From Bibersteinia trehalosi (GTDB lineage Bacteria > Pseudomonadota > Gammaproteobacteria > Enterobacterales > Pasteurellaceae), in the NCBI RefSeq assembly GCF_004346205.1, contig NZ_SMAM01000001.1, positions 186,001-250,000 on the forward strand: a DNA stretch of 64,000 bases. Reading direction: 5' to 3'. The position numbers and the translations under genes are program-made. This document shows, piece after piece, positions 49,883 to 60,235 of this stretch; the first letter of the stretch is position 1; every line of letters begins with the position of its first letter. Below the pieces are notes generated by a model. It had not been told where the DNA came from. It ran no database searches and worked only from the letters and a program-made list of their open reading frames with translations.

Positions 49883-51274
49883 CTAACAAAGACATTCTTT
49901 GAGATAGGTGTGAACCTGCCAAATCACTTTATTCCAGTCATAATCTATCTCTTGTCTAAATAATTGTACACTGTCATACCATATAGAATTCTCTCGGTTA
50001 AGTAACCAACGAAAATCAGGTTTATAATTGATTAGAATCCAAGTTGGCTTTCCCATAGCAGCTGCAAGGTGGGCAACAGAAGTATCCACACAAATAACTA
50101 AATCCATTTGTTCAATAATGGCAGAAGTATCAGAAAAACTCTCTAATTCAGCATGAAGATCGTGAACATTCGCATAGCATTTTAACTTTTCAGCTTCTTC
50201 ACTACGCACCTCTTTTTGCAATACATAAAACTCAGCATTTAATGAAAATAACTGAGAAAATAGAGAAAATGGGATACTACGAATTTTATCTGTATCAGTT
50301 TTAGATCCGCCACGCCATACAATACCAATTTTCATTTTATTAGGTACAAGCGGTAATTTTTCTTTCCATTTTTGCAAATAGCCAGATAATGCTTTGAGAT
50401 ATTTTGCAGTCAAGGGAATATTCTCTAATGTAGTTTGACATAAATGGGGTAAACTCATCATACTAACCCAATGAGTAAATTGTACAATGTCACCAAATTT
50501 TGCTGTAGGTATTCCGTATTCTGCTAAATTAGCCGTTAGAAAGTCATTAATATGTTCATTATTCCAAACTAAAACATTTACGCCTTGCTGTTTAAGATAA
50601 ATCGCATAGCGAACAAATTGAATATTATCACCGATACCTTGTTCTGAGTGAATAAGTAAACGACTTTCTGCATTGAGTGATTCACCTTGCCATTTGGGCT
50701 TTGGAAGGATTATGGGATTTTTAAATGTTTTGTAATTAGTCTCCCAGCGGCTTTCATATAGTTTCCAACCATTTTCATAATCCCCAGTTAATAGCAAGAG
50801 TAAGGCTTTATTAAGGGTAGCAATAGCATGTTCTTCTTTGAAATCAGCAAGGTATCGCATTGCATCATTACAATCTCTTAACGCAAGATTGAATAATCCT
50901 AATAATGTGGCATTGCCGCTTCTTAATGCAAAATGGATAGGATCTATTTTTTCTTTTAGTAAAGCATTATCGTTTTGCAATATATCGAAGAATATTTCGT
51001 AATAATGAGTATGAGATTCAGATTGGTAAATTTTTGCAAAATAATCTTTAGAAATCACCGCTTGATAATTTCGATTATAATGTTCGATATCTATTCTATT
51101 TTCTAAATAAGCACAAATTCGATTGTCATATTGAGCAAGAGAATCACAACCTAGTTCTTGAAAAACTAATGCTCTTTTACGGTAAATATCAGGATTTTGA
51201 TTATCAAATGAAAGAGCGTTATCCACTTCTTTTAATTGTTTTAACTTTTCTAAAAGCAACTTATTTTCCATCAT
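49883..51274 (-). CDS. TPR / glycosyltransferase-9-like protein
   Basis: 463 residues. The N-terminal 190 or so look like helical TPR-type repeats (ATLNKALLLLLTGDYENGWKLYESRWE). The C-terminal half resembles a GT9-like (heptosyltransferase-like) domain: LIHSEQGIGDNIQFVRYAIYL, KIGIVWRGG, and DLVICVDTSVAHLAAAMGKP with WILINYKPDFRW. Proteins of this build often glycosylate surface proteins, but donor and acceptor are unknown. No signal peptide, so cytosolic. Start at ATG 51274 (a second is at 51271). It is flanked by the Rhs remnant and an empty 400-base gap, and is more AT-rich than the core genes. Confidence 0.75.
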   Translation of the reverse strand: MMENKLLLEKLKQLKEVDNALSFDNQNPDIYRKRALVFQELGCDSLAQYDNRICAYLENRIDIEHYNRNYQAVISKDYFAKIYQSESHTHYYEIFFDILQNDNALLKEKIDPIHFALRSGNATLLGLFNLALRDCNDAMRYLADFKEEHAIATLNKALLLLLTGDYENGWKLYESRWETNYKTFKNPIILPKPKWQGESLNAESRLLIHSEQGIGDNIQFVRYAIYLKQQGVNVLVWNNEHINDFLTANLAEYGIPTAKFGDIVQFTHWVSMMSLPHLCQTTLENIPLTAKYLKALSGYLQKWKEKLPLVPNKMKIGIVWRGGSKTDTDKIRSIPFSLFSQLFSLNAEFYVLQKEVRSEEAEKLKCYANVHDLHAELESFSDTSAIIEQMDLVICVDTSVAHLAAAMGKPTWILINYKPDFRWLLNRENSIWYDSVQLFRQEIDYDWNKVIWQVHTYLKECLC

Positions 51275-51679
51275 TTTTATTTATCCAATTCATTAAAACA
51301 GTATTATCGGTAGATAACATAATTTGGAGGCGTAATTCGCTGGAATTGTGCGTGAGTCATCCAACAGAGCCTATTTTTTGCGTCAATTTAACTTAACGCC
51401 TAAAGCGTTTGCAATTTTATTACAACTTCATTACTTGATTTTTCTTGCATGCAAATAGTTTGGAACAGAACAATAGCGTACCTTTGTTTTTTCAGAGAAT
51501 ACTTTGATTGACATACCTGATACCGCTATCAAAAGTACGCAATAGATGCTTGTTGTACTTTTTGATACTACGATACTTTCGTTATTACAGATAAGAAAAA
51601 AGTAGCAGAAACAAAAAGGAAATCTTTGCGTAACTGCTACATAATATCGAAATTTTTATGCAAAATTGACCGTTTGTTT
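51275..51679. other. Gene-free gap upstream of the TPR/GT gene
   Basis: No credible gene in about 400 bases. It holds an imperfect inverted repeat: GCGTACCTTTG (51476-51486) facing CAAAAGTACGC (51530-51540), one mismatch, both flanked by AATAG. It might mark an old insertion or excision site. Nothing else recognised. Confidence 0.45.
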
Positions 51680-54508
51680 TTATCCTTTAGCCAAAATGGC
51701 TTCCAAAAATCTCGCGGTATGCGACACTTTGCTTTTTGCCACATCTTCGGGCGTACCAAAAGCAATAATTTGTCCACCACCAGCACCGCCTTCAGGACCT
51801 AAATCCACAATCCAGTCTGCGGTTTTGATGACATCTAAATTATGCTCAATCACTACGATAGTATTACCTTGATCACGCAAGCGGTGTAATACGCTTAAAA
51901 GTTGTTTAATATCTGCAAAATGTAAACCTGTGGTCGGTTCATCTAAAATATAGAGTGTTTTGCCTGTATCTCGTTTAGAAAGTTCTGCAGCCAGTTTAAC
52001 CCGTTGTGCTTCACCGCCTGAAAGAGTGGTAGAGGATTGCCCCAAGCGAATATAAGACAGCCCTACGTCCATTAAGGTTTGTAATTTACGAGCAAGGGCA
52101 GGAATTGCATCAAAAAACTCTCGAGCTTCTTCCACTGTCATTTCTAATACTTGGTGAATGGTTTTGCCTTTGTAGCGAATTTCTAAGGTTTCACGGTTGT
52201 AACGTTTGCCTTTACATTGATCACAAGGAACATACACATCGGGTAAAAAGTGCATTTCTACTTTTAACACGCCATCACCTTGACAGGCTTCACAACGCCC
52301 ACCACGCACGTTAAAGCTAAATCGCCCCACGTTGTAGCCTCTTGCTCTTGATTCTTGTGTGCCAGCAAACAACTCACGAATTGGGGTGAATAAGCCTGTG
52401 TAAGTGGCTGGATTAGAGCGAGGCGTACGCCCAATAGGGCTTTGATCGATGTCGATCACTTTGTCAAAGTGTGCCAAGCCATCAATCGATTTATACGGAG
52501 CGAAGTCTTTATTTTCTGCACGGTTTAGGGCATTTTGAGCGATAGGGAAAAGGGTATCGTTGATGAGAGTAGATTTGCCTGAGCCTGATACACCAGTGAT
52601 ACAGGTAAACAAACCTACGGGGATTTCTAGATCCACATTTTTGAGGTTGTTACCTGTCGCCCCTTTAAGGGTGAGCATTTTTTTCAGATCTCGTGGCGTG
52701 CGAGCGGTCGGGATCTCAATTTTTTCTGCACCTGATAGGAATTTCCCAGTAATAGAATTTGGATTTTGCATAATTTGCTCGGCAGTCCCTTCGGCAATGA
52801 TTTGTCCGCCGTGTACCCCTGCGCCTGGCCCGATATCTACGATATGATCCGCCGCACGAATCGCATCTTCATCGTGTTCTACCACAATCACGGTATTCCC
52901 TAAATTACGCAGATGCTCCAATGTTTTAAGCAAACGTTCGTTGTCTCTTTGGTGTAAGCCGATGGACGGTTCGTCCAACACATACATCACTCCCACAAGC
53001 CCAGCTCCGATTTGGCTGGCAAGGCGAATACGCTGTGCTTCACCGCCCGAAAGGGTTTCAGCTGAGCGAGAAAGAGAAAGATAATTTAAGCCGACATTTA
53101 CTAAGAACGATAAACGTTCACGAATTTCTTTTAAAATTTTCTCGGCAATTTGTGCACGTTGTCCGCTTAATTGCAGATTTTCAAAGAATGTCATCGCCTC
53201 ACCAATACTTTTCTCGGCGATGGCGGGTAAGTTGGTTTGTTCAATAAAGACGTGACGGGCTTCACGGCGTAGGCGTGACCCCTCACAGCTTAAACAAGGA
53301 CGAGTATTGATATATTTTGCTAGCTCTTCTTGTGCCGATTGTGAATTGGTTTCCCGATAGCGACGAGCCATATTGTTGAGTACGCCTTCAAAAGGGTGTT
53401 TACGTACGACTTTATCGCCACGATCGTTGATATAGGTAAATTCAATCTCTTCTTTTGAGCCATGGAGAATAATTTGCTGAATTTTTCTCGGCAATTTAGC
53501 AAAGGGTTGCTCAATATCAAAATCATAATGTGCCGCAAGGGCTTTAAGTTGTCCAAAATAGTAGAAACTACGTTTATCCCAGCCTTTGATTGCACCATTT
53601 GGCAGTGATACATCAGGATTTTGTACCACTTTGCGTTCATCAAAAAATTGTTCTACACCTAAGCCATCGCAGCTTGGACAAGCACCAGCTGGATTGTTAA
53701 AGGAGAAAAGACGAGGCTCTAATTCACTGAGCGAATAACCACACTCAGTACAAGCAAAACTAGAAGAAAAAACTAACTCTTCGGCTTGATTGTCGTCCAT
53801 ATCGGCAATGATGGCTGTTGAACCGGATAAATCTAATGCCGTTTCAAAGGATTCTGCTAAACGAGTGGCAATATCCGCACGAACTTTAAAACGATCTACG
53901 ACCACTTCAATGGTATGTTTTTTCTGTAATTCTAAGGCTGGAGGGTCAGATAAGTCGCAAATTTCACCATCAATTCTAGCTCTTAAATAACCGTTTGCTT
54001 GCAGATTTTCCAATAATTTAACGTGTTCACCTTTACGTTCTTTCACAACTGGGGCAAGTAACATTAAGCGTTTGCCTTCGGGCTCTTCTAATACTCTGTC
54101 CACCATCTGTGAAATGGTTTGTGCTGCAAGCGGTAAATCGTGATCAGGGCAGCGAGGTTCACCCACACGCGCAAATAACAGACGTAAATAATCGTGAATT
54201 TCGGTAACAGTCCCCACCGTTGAACGAGGGTTGTGCGAAGTGGATTTTTGTTCAATAGAAATAGCAGGTGAAAGCCCTTCAATATGATCTACATCGGGCT
54301 TTTCCATGAGCGATAAAAATTGGCGAGCATAAGGGGAGAGCGATTCAACATAACGGCGTTGCCCTTCGGCATAGAGGGTATCAAACGCCAAAGAGGATTT
54401 ACCCGAACCAGAAAGCCCTGTGATCACAATAAATTTATCACGCGGAAGAATAACGTTGATATTTTTTAAATTGTGGGTTCGTGCCCCACGTACATCGATA
54501 GTTTGCAT
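51680..54508 (-). CDS. uvrA: Excinuclease ABC subunit A
   Basis: DNA damage sensor ATPase of nucleotide excision repair. Two ABC-type halves: Walker [14 protein letters not shown] near residue 31 and [13 protein letters not shown] near 640; signatures [16 protein letters not shown] and [16 protein letters not shown]; zinc modules with CTECGYS/CPSC and [12 protein letters not shown]. 942 residues (E. coli 940). It diverges from ssb, and two LexA-type boxes lie between, as expected for SOS control. Confidence 0.98.
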   Translation of the reverse strand: MQTIDVRGARTHNLKNINVILPRDKFIVITGLSGSGKSSLAFDTLYAEGQRRYVESLSPYARQFLSLMEKPDVDHIEGLSPAISIEQKSTSHNPRSTVGTVTEIHDYLRLLFARVGEPRCPDHDLPLAAQTISQMVDRVLEEPEGKRLMLLAPVVKERKGEHVKLLENLQANGYLRARIDGEICDLSDPPALELQKKHTIEVVVDRFKVRADIATRLAESFETALDLSGSTAIIADMDDNQAEELVFSSSFACTECGYSLSELEPRLFSFNNPAGACPSCDGLGVEQFFDERKVVQNPDVSLPNGAIKGWDKRSFYYFGQLKALAAHYDFDIEQPFAKLPRKIQQIILHGSKEEIEFTYINDRGDKVVRKHPFEGVLNNMARRYRETNSQSAQEELAKYINTRPCLSCEGSRLRREARHVFIEQTNLPAIAEKSIGEAMTFFENLQLSGQRAQIAEKILKEIRERLSFLVNVGLNYLSLSRSAETLSGGEAQRIRLASQIGAGLVGVMYVLDEPSIGLHQRDNERLLKTLEHLRNLGNTVIVVEHDEDAIRAADHIVDIGPGAGVHGGQIIAEGTAEQIMQNPNSITGKFLSGAEKIEIPTARTPRDLKKMLTLKGATGNNLKNVDLEIPVGLFTCITGVSGSGKSTLINDTLFPIAQNALNRAENKDFAPYKSIDGLAHFDKVIDIDQSPIGRTPRSNPATYTGLFTPIRELFAGTQESRARGYNVGRFSFNVRGGRCEACQGDGVLKVEMHFLPDVYVPCDQCKGKRYNRETLEIRYKGKTIHQVLEMTVEEAREFFDAIPALARKLQTLMDVGLSYIRLGQSSTTLSGGEAQRVKLAAELSKRDTGKTLYILDEPTTGLHFADIKQLLSVLHRLRDQGNTIVVIEHNLDVIKTADWIVDLGPEGGAGGGQIIAFGTPEDVAKSKVSHTARFLEAILAKG

Positions 54509-54558
54509 AGTTATTGTTTAGTTGAAATAAATTTTGCTATTATCGCACAATTTATTCA

Positions 54559-54574
54559 CTGTACAAAATATCAG
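54559..54574. promoter_or_regulatory. LexA (SOS) box 1 between uvrA and ssb
   Basis: CTGTACAAAATATCAG fits CTG-N10-CAG. It is 50 bases upstream of uvrA and most likely controls it. Confidence 0.75.
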
Positions 54575-54664
54575 TTTAAGTAAGCGCCCTGTTTTAGCTG
54601 AAATTTTGCAAAAATAAGGCGAAATATTACGATTTTTTGAACTGCATCCCAAAATAAAGAAACG

Positions 54665-54680
54665 CTGTACAAAATTTCAG
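54665..54680. promoter_or_regulatory. LexA (SOS) box 2 upstream of ssb
   Basis: CTGTACAAAATTTCAG also fits CTG-N10-CAG, and shares CTGTACAAAAT with box 1. It is 76 bases before the ssb ATG. Confidence 0.75.
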
Positions 54681-54756
54681 TTGAGTAGATGACATTTTGG
54701 GGAAATTAAGGCATAATCCGCGACAATTTTTTGTAACCTATTTAAGAGGAATTTTT

Positions 54757-55275
54757 ATGGCAGGTGTAAATAAAGTCATCATTGTTGGCAATTTAGGTAA
54801 TGATCCTGAAATGCGCACAATGCCAAATGGCGAAGCAGTGGCGAATATTAGTGTAGCAACATCAGAAAGTTGGACAGATAAAAATACAGGCGAACGTCGT
54901 GAAATCACAGAATGGCATCGTATCGTGTTTTATCGTCGTCAAGCAGAAATTTGCGGGCAATATCTGCGTAAAGGTTCAAAAGTCTATGTAGAAGGGCGTT
55001 TAAGAACCCGTAAATGGCAGGATCAAAATGGTCAAGACCGCTATACCACAGAAATCCAAGGCGATGTGATGCAGATGCTGGATAGTCGTAATAGTCAAGG
55101 TGGGGATTTTGGTGGCAGTCAGGGCGGTTGGAATCAAGCCCCAGCTCAGATGAATTATAACCAAGGCGGCTATAATGGCGATTATGCACAAACAGCACCA
55201 CAACGCCAAGCAGCAAAACCTGCGCCACAAGCAGAGCCTGCGATGAATAATTTTGATGATGATATTCCATTCTAA
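54757..55275 (+). CDS. ssb: Single-stranded DNA-binding protein
   Basis: Tetrameric OB-fold protein coating single-stranded DNA and recruiting repair enzymes through its tail. The OB domain starts [20 protein letters not shown] and includes [18 protein letters not shown]. Then a Gly/Gln/Asn-rich linker, and the acidic tip FDDDIPF that contacts ExoI, RecJ and others (both encoded in this window). 172 residues. ATG 54757 has AGAGGA upstream; the open frame from 54697 starts too early. Confidence 0.97.
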   Translation: MAGVNKVIIVGNLGNDPEMRTMPNGEAVANISVATSESWTDKNTGERREITEWHRIVFYRRQAEICGQYLRKGSKVYVEGRLRTRKWQDQNGQDRYTTEIQGDVMQMLDSRNSQGGDFGGSQGGWNQAPAQMNYNQGGYNGDYAQTAPQRQAAKPAPQAEPAMNNFDDDIPF

Positions 55276-55307
55276 AATAGATAGTATCTTTTAGATATAT
55301 AGACAAA

Positions 55308-55346
55308 AAATAGTGGGTAAAACATTGTGTGTTTTATCCACTATTT
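55308..55346. terminator. Bidirectional terminator between ssb and zapG
   Basis: AAATAGTGGGTAAAACA (55308-55324) pairs with TGTTTTATCCACTATTT (55330-55346), 17 pairs with one wobble. A-rich and T-rich flanks suit both converging genes. Confidence 0.8.
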
Positions 55347-55369
55347 GCTTTATTAAGTCGCCTTAGCCA

Positions 55370-55855
55370 TTAGGATTTTAAAATACCAGAAGAGCCTTCA
55401 GTATAATCTTTTGGTGGAGTTTGCTCATTTGATGTGTGACTAGTTTTCTCGGTTGCTTCTGTTTCAGTAGCAGTATCATCACTGAGTGTTTCGGATGCTG
55501 TTTGTTGTGCTGTAGTTACCGCTTCAGCTTGTGTATTTTCAAGCTGGGCTTGTTGGAAAAATTCTAACTTATCTGCAGCTTCTGGTAATAATGTTTGTGA
55601 ACTTTGTGCTAAGTGGCTATACAACTTCTTATAGTCTTCAGCGATGGTTGCCAGCAGCTGGGCAGATTGTTCAAAATGTTTTTCAAGATGTTGTTTCTGT
55701 TCATTAATTTGCTGTGTAGCAGCTTTCAAATCAACTTCTAATTTTTGCTGCTTTTTGGCGTTAGCATTAGTAGTTAGCAGAATTAAATACCCCACGACAG
55801 CGCCGACAAAAAAAGCGACAATAACAGCTGTCCACATTTCATTTGACCATTGCAT
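55370..55855 (-). CDS. zapG: DUF1043 family protein ZapG (YhcB)
   Basis: A small inner-membrane protein; E. coli YhcB/ZapG links cell division and envelope growth. One transmembrane segment near the start (TAVIVAFFVGAVVGYLILL), then a coiled coil (about residues 30-85, with HFEQSAQLLATIAEDYKKLYSHLAQSSQTLLPE matching the family), a Thr/Glu-rich linker and the ending DYTEGSSGILK. I use ATG 55855, with AAGGAG five bases upstream; a GTG at 55861 is alternative. 161 residues. It sits beside rplM-rpsI, as in E. coli. Confidence 0.9.
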   Translation of the reverse strand: MQWSNEMWTAVIVAFFVGAVVGYLILLTTNANAKKQQKLEVDLKAATQQINEQKQHLEKHFEQSAQLLATIAEDYKKLYSHLAQSSQTLLPEAADKLEFFQQAQLENTQAEAVTTAQQTASETLSDDTATETEATEKTSHTSNEQTPPKDYTEGSSGILKS

Positions 55856-56102
55856 AAGCACTCCTTGTTGTAGTCAGTGAAAAATAGCTTTTTTTACCAT
55901 TTTCTGATTTTAATGAGAAGAAAATTATCAGAACAAGCGGGTAAAATTTGATATGTTTCTCAAAAATACAAAAAGTCATAAAAAAGATTAGCATTTTTCC
56001 TTTAAATCTGTATAATTCCGCCACCCTGTTTTTGTGTGGTTTTCCCGCCATACAAGTTTGGTCTGAATCAGACTCGAAGGGGTCAAATTCAACCGCAAAG
56101 GT

Positions 56103-56121
56103 AATATCCTCAAAGGATATT
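56103..56121 (+). promoter_or_regulatory. Leader hairpin before rplM
   Basis: AATATCCT (56103-56110), loop CAA, AGGATATT (56114-56121): eight perfect pairs, 33 bases ahead of the rplM start. It may be part of an autogenous control leader, since L13 represses its own operon in E. coli; that is inference. Confidence 0.5.
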
Positions 56122-56153
56122 GGGTTTAAACTTTAAATTTTGGTATTTAATTA

Positions 56154-56582
56154 ATGAAAACTTTTGTAGCAAAACCAGAAACAGTACAACGTGACTGGTA
56201 CGTAGTAGATGCGACGGGTAAAACTTTAGGTCGTTTAGCGACTGAGTTAGCACGCCGTCTTCGTGGTAAACACAAACCTGAGTACACTCCGCACGTAGAT
56301 ACCGGTGATTACGTCATCGTGATCAACGCAGACAAAGTTGCTGTAACAGGTAAAAAAGCAGAAGATAAAATCTACTACTGGCACACTGGCTATGTAGGTG
56401 GTATCAAAGATGCAACCTTCAAAGAAATGATTGCTCGTCGTCCAGAAGCTGTAATTGAAATCGCAGTGAAAGGTATGTTACCGAAAGGTCCACTTGGTCG
56501 TGAAATGTTCCGTAAATTAAAAGTTTACGCAGGTGCAGAGCACAACCACCAAGCACAACAACCACAAGTTTTAGATATCTAA
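56154..56582 (+). CDS. rplM: 50S ribosomal protein L13
   Basis: 142 residues, identical in length to E. coli L13. [20 protein letters not shown] at the start, [20 protein letters not shown], and [19 protein letters not shown]. Strongly biased codons. It forms an operon with rpsI, 16 bases downstream. The usual strong ribosome site is not obvious; the leader has a hairpin. Confidence 0.98.
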   Translation: MKTFVAKPETVQRDWYVVDATGKTLGRLATELARRLRGKHKPEYTPHVDTGDYVIVINADKVAVTGKKAEDKIYYWHTGYVGGIKDATFKEMIARRPEAVIEIAVKGMLPKGPLGREMFRKLKVYAGAEHNHQAQQPQVLDI

Positions 56583-56598
56583 TTCACGGAGCATAACA

Positions 56599-56994
56599 AT
56601 GACAGCAGCAAATCAAAACTACGGCACAGGTCGCCGCAAAAGCTCTTCAGCCCGTGTATTTATCAAACCGGGTTCTGGTAACATCACTATCAACCAACGT
56701 TCTTTAGAAGTTTACTTCGGTCGTGAGACAGCGCGTATGATTGTACGTCAGCCGTTAGAATTGGTTGAATTAACTGACAAATTAGACTTATACATCACAG
56801 TTAAAGGTGGTGGTATCTCTGGTCAAGCAGGTGCAATCCGTCACGGTATTACTCGTGCATTGATCGAATACGACGAATCACTTCGCCCAGCACTTCGTGC
56901 AGCAGGCTTCGTTACCCGTGACGCTCGTCGCGTTGAACGTAAAAAAGTGGGTTTACACAAAGCACGTCGTCGTCCACAATACTCAAAACGTTAA
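56599..56994 (+). CDS. rpsI: 30S ribosomal protein S9
   Basis: 131 residues; basic protein ending in the decoding-site tail [28 protein letters not shown] at the start and [14 protein letters not shown] in the middle. ACGGAG precedes the ATG. A strong terminator follows. Confidence 0.98.
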   Translation: MTAANQNYGTGRRKSSSARVFIKPGSGNITINQRSLEVYFGRETARMIVRQPLELVELTDKLDLYITVKGGGISGQAGAIRHGITRALIEYDESLRPALRAAGFVTRDARRVERKKVGLHKARRRPQYSKR

Positions 56995-57012
56995 TTTTTT
57001 ATTTTCGTTTTC

Positions 57013-57042
57013 AAAAAGGCAGGAATTATCCTGCCTTTTTTC
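57013..57042 (+). terminator. Terminator of rplM-rpsI
   Basis: AAAAAGGCAGGA (57013-57024), loop ATTA, TCCTGCCTTTTT (57029-57040), then T. Confidence 0.93.
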
Positions 57043-57131
57043 GTTTTATAACACGATTTTTTATAGTCATTTTATGTATAAATCATTAGAATACTGAAAT
57101 TTTATGGGTTTATGATTCAAAGTTGGCGATA

Positions 57132-58391
57132 GTGAAAAAATTTGTTTCTTTTATGGTGTTGTTTGGCATCACCGCATTATTTGTCCCTTTTGCTACAGCA
57201 AATAACCTTTCTCAGCAGCAAGCTAAATTACAGCAAGAGATTAAACAGCAAGCGAATAAAATTGCTGAGCAAAAGAAAAAGCGCAATAGTTTGCAATCTA
57301 CTCTAAAGTCACAAGAAATTGAGTTAGGCAATGTGTCGAAAAACTTAAAAAAAACAGAAATGACCCTAAGTGAAATTCGTCAAACTATTAGCCGTACAGA
57401 GCAAGAGATCAAGCGGTTAGAAAAACAAGAAAAAGAGCAAAAAGAGAAATTGAAGCAACAGCTTGATTCTGCCTATCGTTCTGGTATTCACCCCTCTGTT
57501 TTAGAACGCTTATTGTCAGAGAGCGCCAAAGATGCCGATCGAATGGAAGCCTATTATGAGCATATCAATCAAGTACGTATTGATGCGATTTATGATTTAA
57601 GACGTACGCAGGCAGAGTTGAAGGTGCGTCGTGACGAATTAAAGGGGCAGCAATCAGGGCAACAAACCCAGTTAAATGCTCAAAAAAAGCAAGAGCAAGA
57701 GTTACAGAAAGTAAAGCGTGATAGAGAGAATACTATCAAAGCGATTGATAAAACGCTTGACCAAGAACAGAGCCGTTTAGATGCATTAAAAGCGAACGAA
57801 GCTGCATTACGCAATCAATTGGCAAGAGCGGAGAACGAAGCTGCTCAACAAGCAAAAAGACAAGCGCAAGAACGAGAAAAACAAGAACTCGCGAGATTAG
57901 AGCAACGTAAAGCATCGGAACAAAAAGGCAAAGCGACTGAAAAAGAGAAACAAGAGGTTCGCGCAAGGGTGCGTGAACAAGTTCAAGCAGAAACACGCAG
58001 TGGTAATGGCTTAGGCAGCGGTAAGTATGCGATGCCAGTTTCGGGAAAAATTATTAACACTTTTGGCTCAACTCAGATGGGTGAACTGAAATGGAGTGGT
58101 ATCGTTATTCAAGCGGGCGCGGGTACACCAGTGAGAGCAATTGCAGCTGGGCGCGTGATTTTGTCAGATTGGTTACAAGGTTATGGGCAAGTTGTTGTCA
58201 TTGACCATGGTAATGGCGATATGTCGCTGTATGGCTATAACCAATCGTTAGCAGTGCGAAAAGGTGCGCGAGTTTCTGCTGGGCAAACTATTGCTAATGT
58301 GGGGAACTCAGGAGGACAAAGTAGAGCTGCACTTTATTTTGAGATTCGTCGTAAAGGCGCTGCGGTAAACCCGATGCGCTGGCTAAAATAA
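57132..58391 (+). CDS. envC: Murein hydrolase activator EnvC
   Basis: Periplasmic activator of the amidases AmiA and AmiB at the division site. Signal peptide VKKFVSFMVLFGITALFVPFATA, a long coiled coil (about residues 25-270, rich in Gln, Lys and Glu), and a C-terminal LytM-like domain that lacks the zinc ligands: where an active M23 enzyme has HxH this has RAALYFEIRR. That loss is normal for EnvC. I prefer GTG 57132; a TTG at 57123 would add three residues. At 419 residues it equals E. coli EnvC. Confidence 0.9.
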   Translation: MKKFVSFMVLFGITALFVPFATANNLSQQQAKLQQEIKQQANKIAEQKKKRNSLQSTLKSQEIELGNVSKNLKKTEMTLSEIRQTISRTEQEIKRLEKQEKEQKEKLKQQLDSAYRSGIHPSVLERLLSESAKDADRMEAYYEHINQVRIDAIYDLRRTQAELKVRRDELKGQQSGQQTQLNAQKKQEQELQKVKRDRENTIKAIDKTLDQEQSRLDALKANEAALRNQLARAENEAAQQAKRQAQEREKQELARLEQRKASEQKGKATEKEKQEVRARVREQVQAETRSGNGLGSGKYAMPVSGKIINTFGSTQMGELKWSGIVIQAGAGTPVRAIAAGRVILSDWLQGYGQVVVIDHGNGDMSLYGYNQSLAVRKGARVSAGQTIANVGNSGGQSRAALYFEIRRKGAAVNPMRWLK

Positions 58392-58410
58392 TCCTGAACA
58401 AATCAACTTT

Positions 58411-58467
58411 CAAGCGGTCGGATAATTTTGCAGAAAATGTCATAATTTCAACCGCTTGTATTTTTTT
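58411..58467 (+). repeat. Inverted uptake-signal pair acting as envC terminator
   Basis: CAAGCGGT (58411-58418) faces ACCGCTTG (58451-58458), followed by TATTTTTTT. Stem plus T run makes it look like a terminator built from uptake signals. Confidence 0.75.
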
Positions 58468-58470
58468 AAG

Positions 58471-60213
58471 ATGATGAAAACTAAACTACATTTTTTCACC
58501 TTATTGCTACTCTCTAGTGTGTCAGTGGCAGAACAGACCGTATTATTAAAAATGGAAGGTCTAGATAAGGGTAGCGAGCTGTATAACAATGTTCGTATTT
58601 ATCTCTCTCAAGTTAGTAATGATGAAGCAGATGGCTCAGAGCGTTATCAAGAGCGTGTGCAACAAACCGTGGATAAAGCATTGCGTGCTTTAGGTTATTA
58701 CAACACTCAATATCATTTCTCTTTAACTCCAAGACCTCGCCCACAAAAAGATCTTTTGCATCTATTCATTACATTAGACAAACAGCCTGTATTAGTTGAT
58801 GAGACCGATATTCAAGTACAAGGTGAATTAGCACAAGATGAGGATTTTCAGAAATTACTCCTCACAGAAACCGCTAGTAAAGGGGATGTGTTAAATCATG
58901 AAGTCTATGATGATTTTAAAAGCAGTGTGGAAAAATTAGCACAAAGCAAAGGTTATTTAGATGCAAACTGGCGTTATCACCGTTTAGAAGTCTATCCTCG
59001 TGATCATAGTGCAGATTGGCGTTTAGGCTATGATAGTGGTGAGCGTTATCGTTATGGCGAGATTACGTTTACTAATAGTCAAATTCGTGAAGATTATTTG
59101 CGTAATATTTTACGTATTCAAAGCAGTGATCACTATCATCTTAACGATCTCACCAAGCTTTCCAGTGAGTTTTCCTCTAGTGGTTGGTTTAGCTCGGTTC
59201 TTATTGAGCCTGAAATCCAAGAACAACGCAAAACAGTGGATTTAAATATATTGCTACAGCCAAGAAAAAAAAATGAAATGGAGATTGGGGTAGGCTATGC
59301 CAGTGATGTCGGTCCCCGTTTGCAGCTTAATTGGAAAAAACCATGGATTAATAGTCGTGGACATAGTCTAGAAACAAATACGTACATTTCTAAACCAGAG
59401 CAAACCTTTGAATTTGGCTATAATATTCCAGTTAAAGCGCATCCTTTACAATATTATTACCAATTTTCTGGCGGGCTTGAACATGAAGACCAAAATGATA
59501 CCAAAACTACCGCTGCGCATTTAGGTTTCCAACGCTTTTGGAATCATGAAACAGGCTGGGCATTTTCATTGGGCTTAAAAGCACGCTTTGATTCTTTTGA
59601 ACAAGGCAGCGATAAATTTAGAACTTTGCTGCTTTATCCTACTGCTTCAATTAATCGTACGCGCACTGACGGAAATCGTTTTCCACTTTGGGGGGATTCT
59701 CAAAAACTAACGGTAAACGTGGGGAGTAAACTTTGGGGTTCTGATGTGAACTTTTATAGTGTAAAGGCGAGTTCCGCGTGGTTACGCACCTTTGCTGATA
59801 AGCACCGTGTTTATTTACGCGCAGAAATAGGCTATCTAGAGGCAGACGAATTTCCCCGCATTCCGCCATCACTACGCTATTTTGCGGGGGGGGATCTCAG
59901 TGTGCGTGGCTTTGGTTATAAAACGATTTCACCCGTTGATCTAGAGGGTAATCTGATTGGTGGTTCGCATTTGTTTACCGCGACAGCGGAATATCAATAT
60001 CAAGTCTATCCTAATTGGTGGGGAGCGCTATTTTACGATACGGGTATGGCAGCGAAGAGTTATAGTGGTAAAAACTTGCATGCCGGCGCAGGGGCAGGAG
60101 TACGATGGGCATCGCCTATCGGCACAATAAAATTTGATATTGCCACACCTGTCCGTTCTCCAAGTAACGATAAAGGTGTGAAATTCTATATTGGTATTGG
60201 CTCTGAATTGTAA
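58471..60213 (+). CDS. tamA: Autotransporter assembly factor TamA
   Basis: Outer-membrane Omp85-family protein that, with TamB, helps insert autotransporters and other beta-barrels. Signal MMKTKLHFFTLLLLSSVSVAEQ, three POTRA-type domains to about residue 270 (YRYGEITFTNSQIREDYL), then the barrel with FAGGDLSVRGFGYKTISP (the lid-lock VRGF motif) and the end GTIKFDIATPV. 580 residues (E. coli 577). Start at ATG 58471, with a second ATG at 58474. tamB follows after 22 bases. Confidence 0.95.
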   Translation: MMKTKLHFFTLLLLSSVSVAEQTVLLKMEGLDKGSELYNNVRIYLSQVSNDEADGSERYQERVQQTVDKALRALGYYNTQYHFSLTPRPRPQKDLLHLFITLDKQPVLVDETDIQVQGELAQDEDFQKLLLTETASKGDVLNHEVYDDFKSSVEKLAQSKGYLDANWRYHRLEVYPRDHSADWRLGYDSGERYRYGEITFTNSQIREDYLRNILRIQSSDHYHLNDLTKLSSEFSSSGWFSSVLIEPEIQEQRKTVDLNILLQPRKKNEMEIGVGYASDVGPRLQLNWKKPWINSRGHSLETNTYISKPEQTFEFGYNIPVKAHPLQYYYQFSGGLEHEDQNDTKTTAAHLGFQRFWNHETGWAFSLGLKARFDSFEQGSDKFRTLLLYPTASINRTRTDGNRFPLWGDSQKLTVNVGSKLWGSDVNFYSVKASSAWLRTFADKHRVYLRAEIGYLEADEFPRIPPSLRYFAGGDLSVRGFGYKTISPVDLEGNLIGGSHLFTATAEYQYQVYPNWWGALFYDTGMAAKSYSGKNLHAGAGAGVRWASPIGTIKFDIATPVRSPSNDKGVKFYIGIGSEL

Positions 60214-60235
60214 GCGGTCAAAAAAGTGAAAAATT

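Noticed and set aside
57132-58391. EnvC as an active M23 endopeptidase
   Set aside because: The zinc-binding His residues are missing in the LytM domain, as is normal for EnvC.
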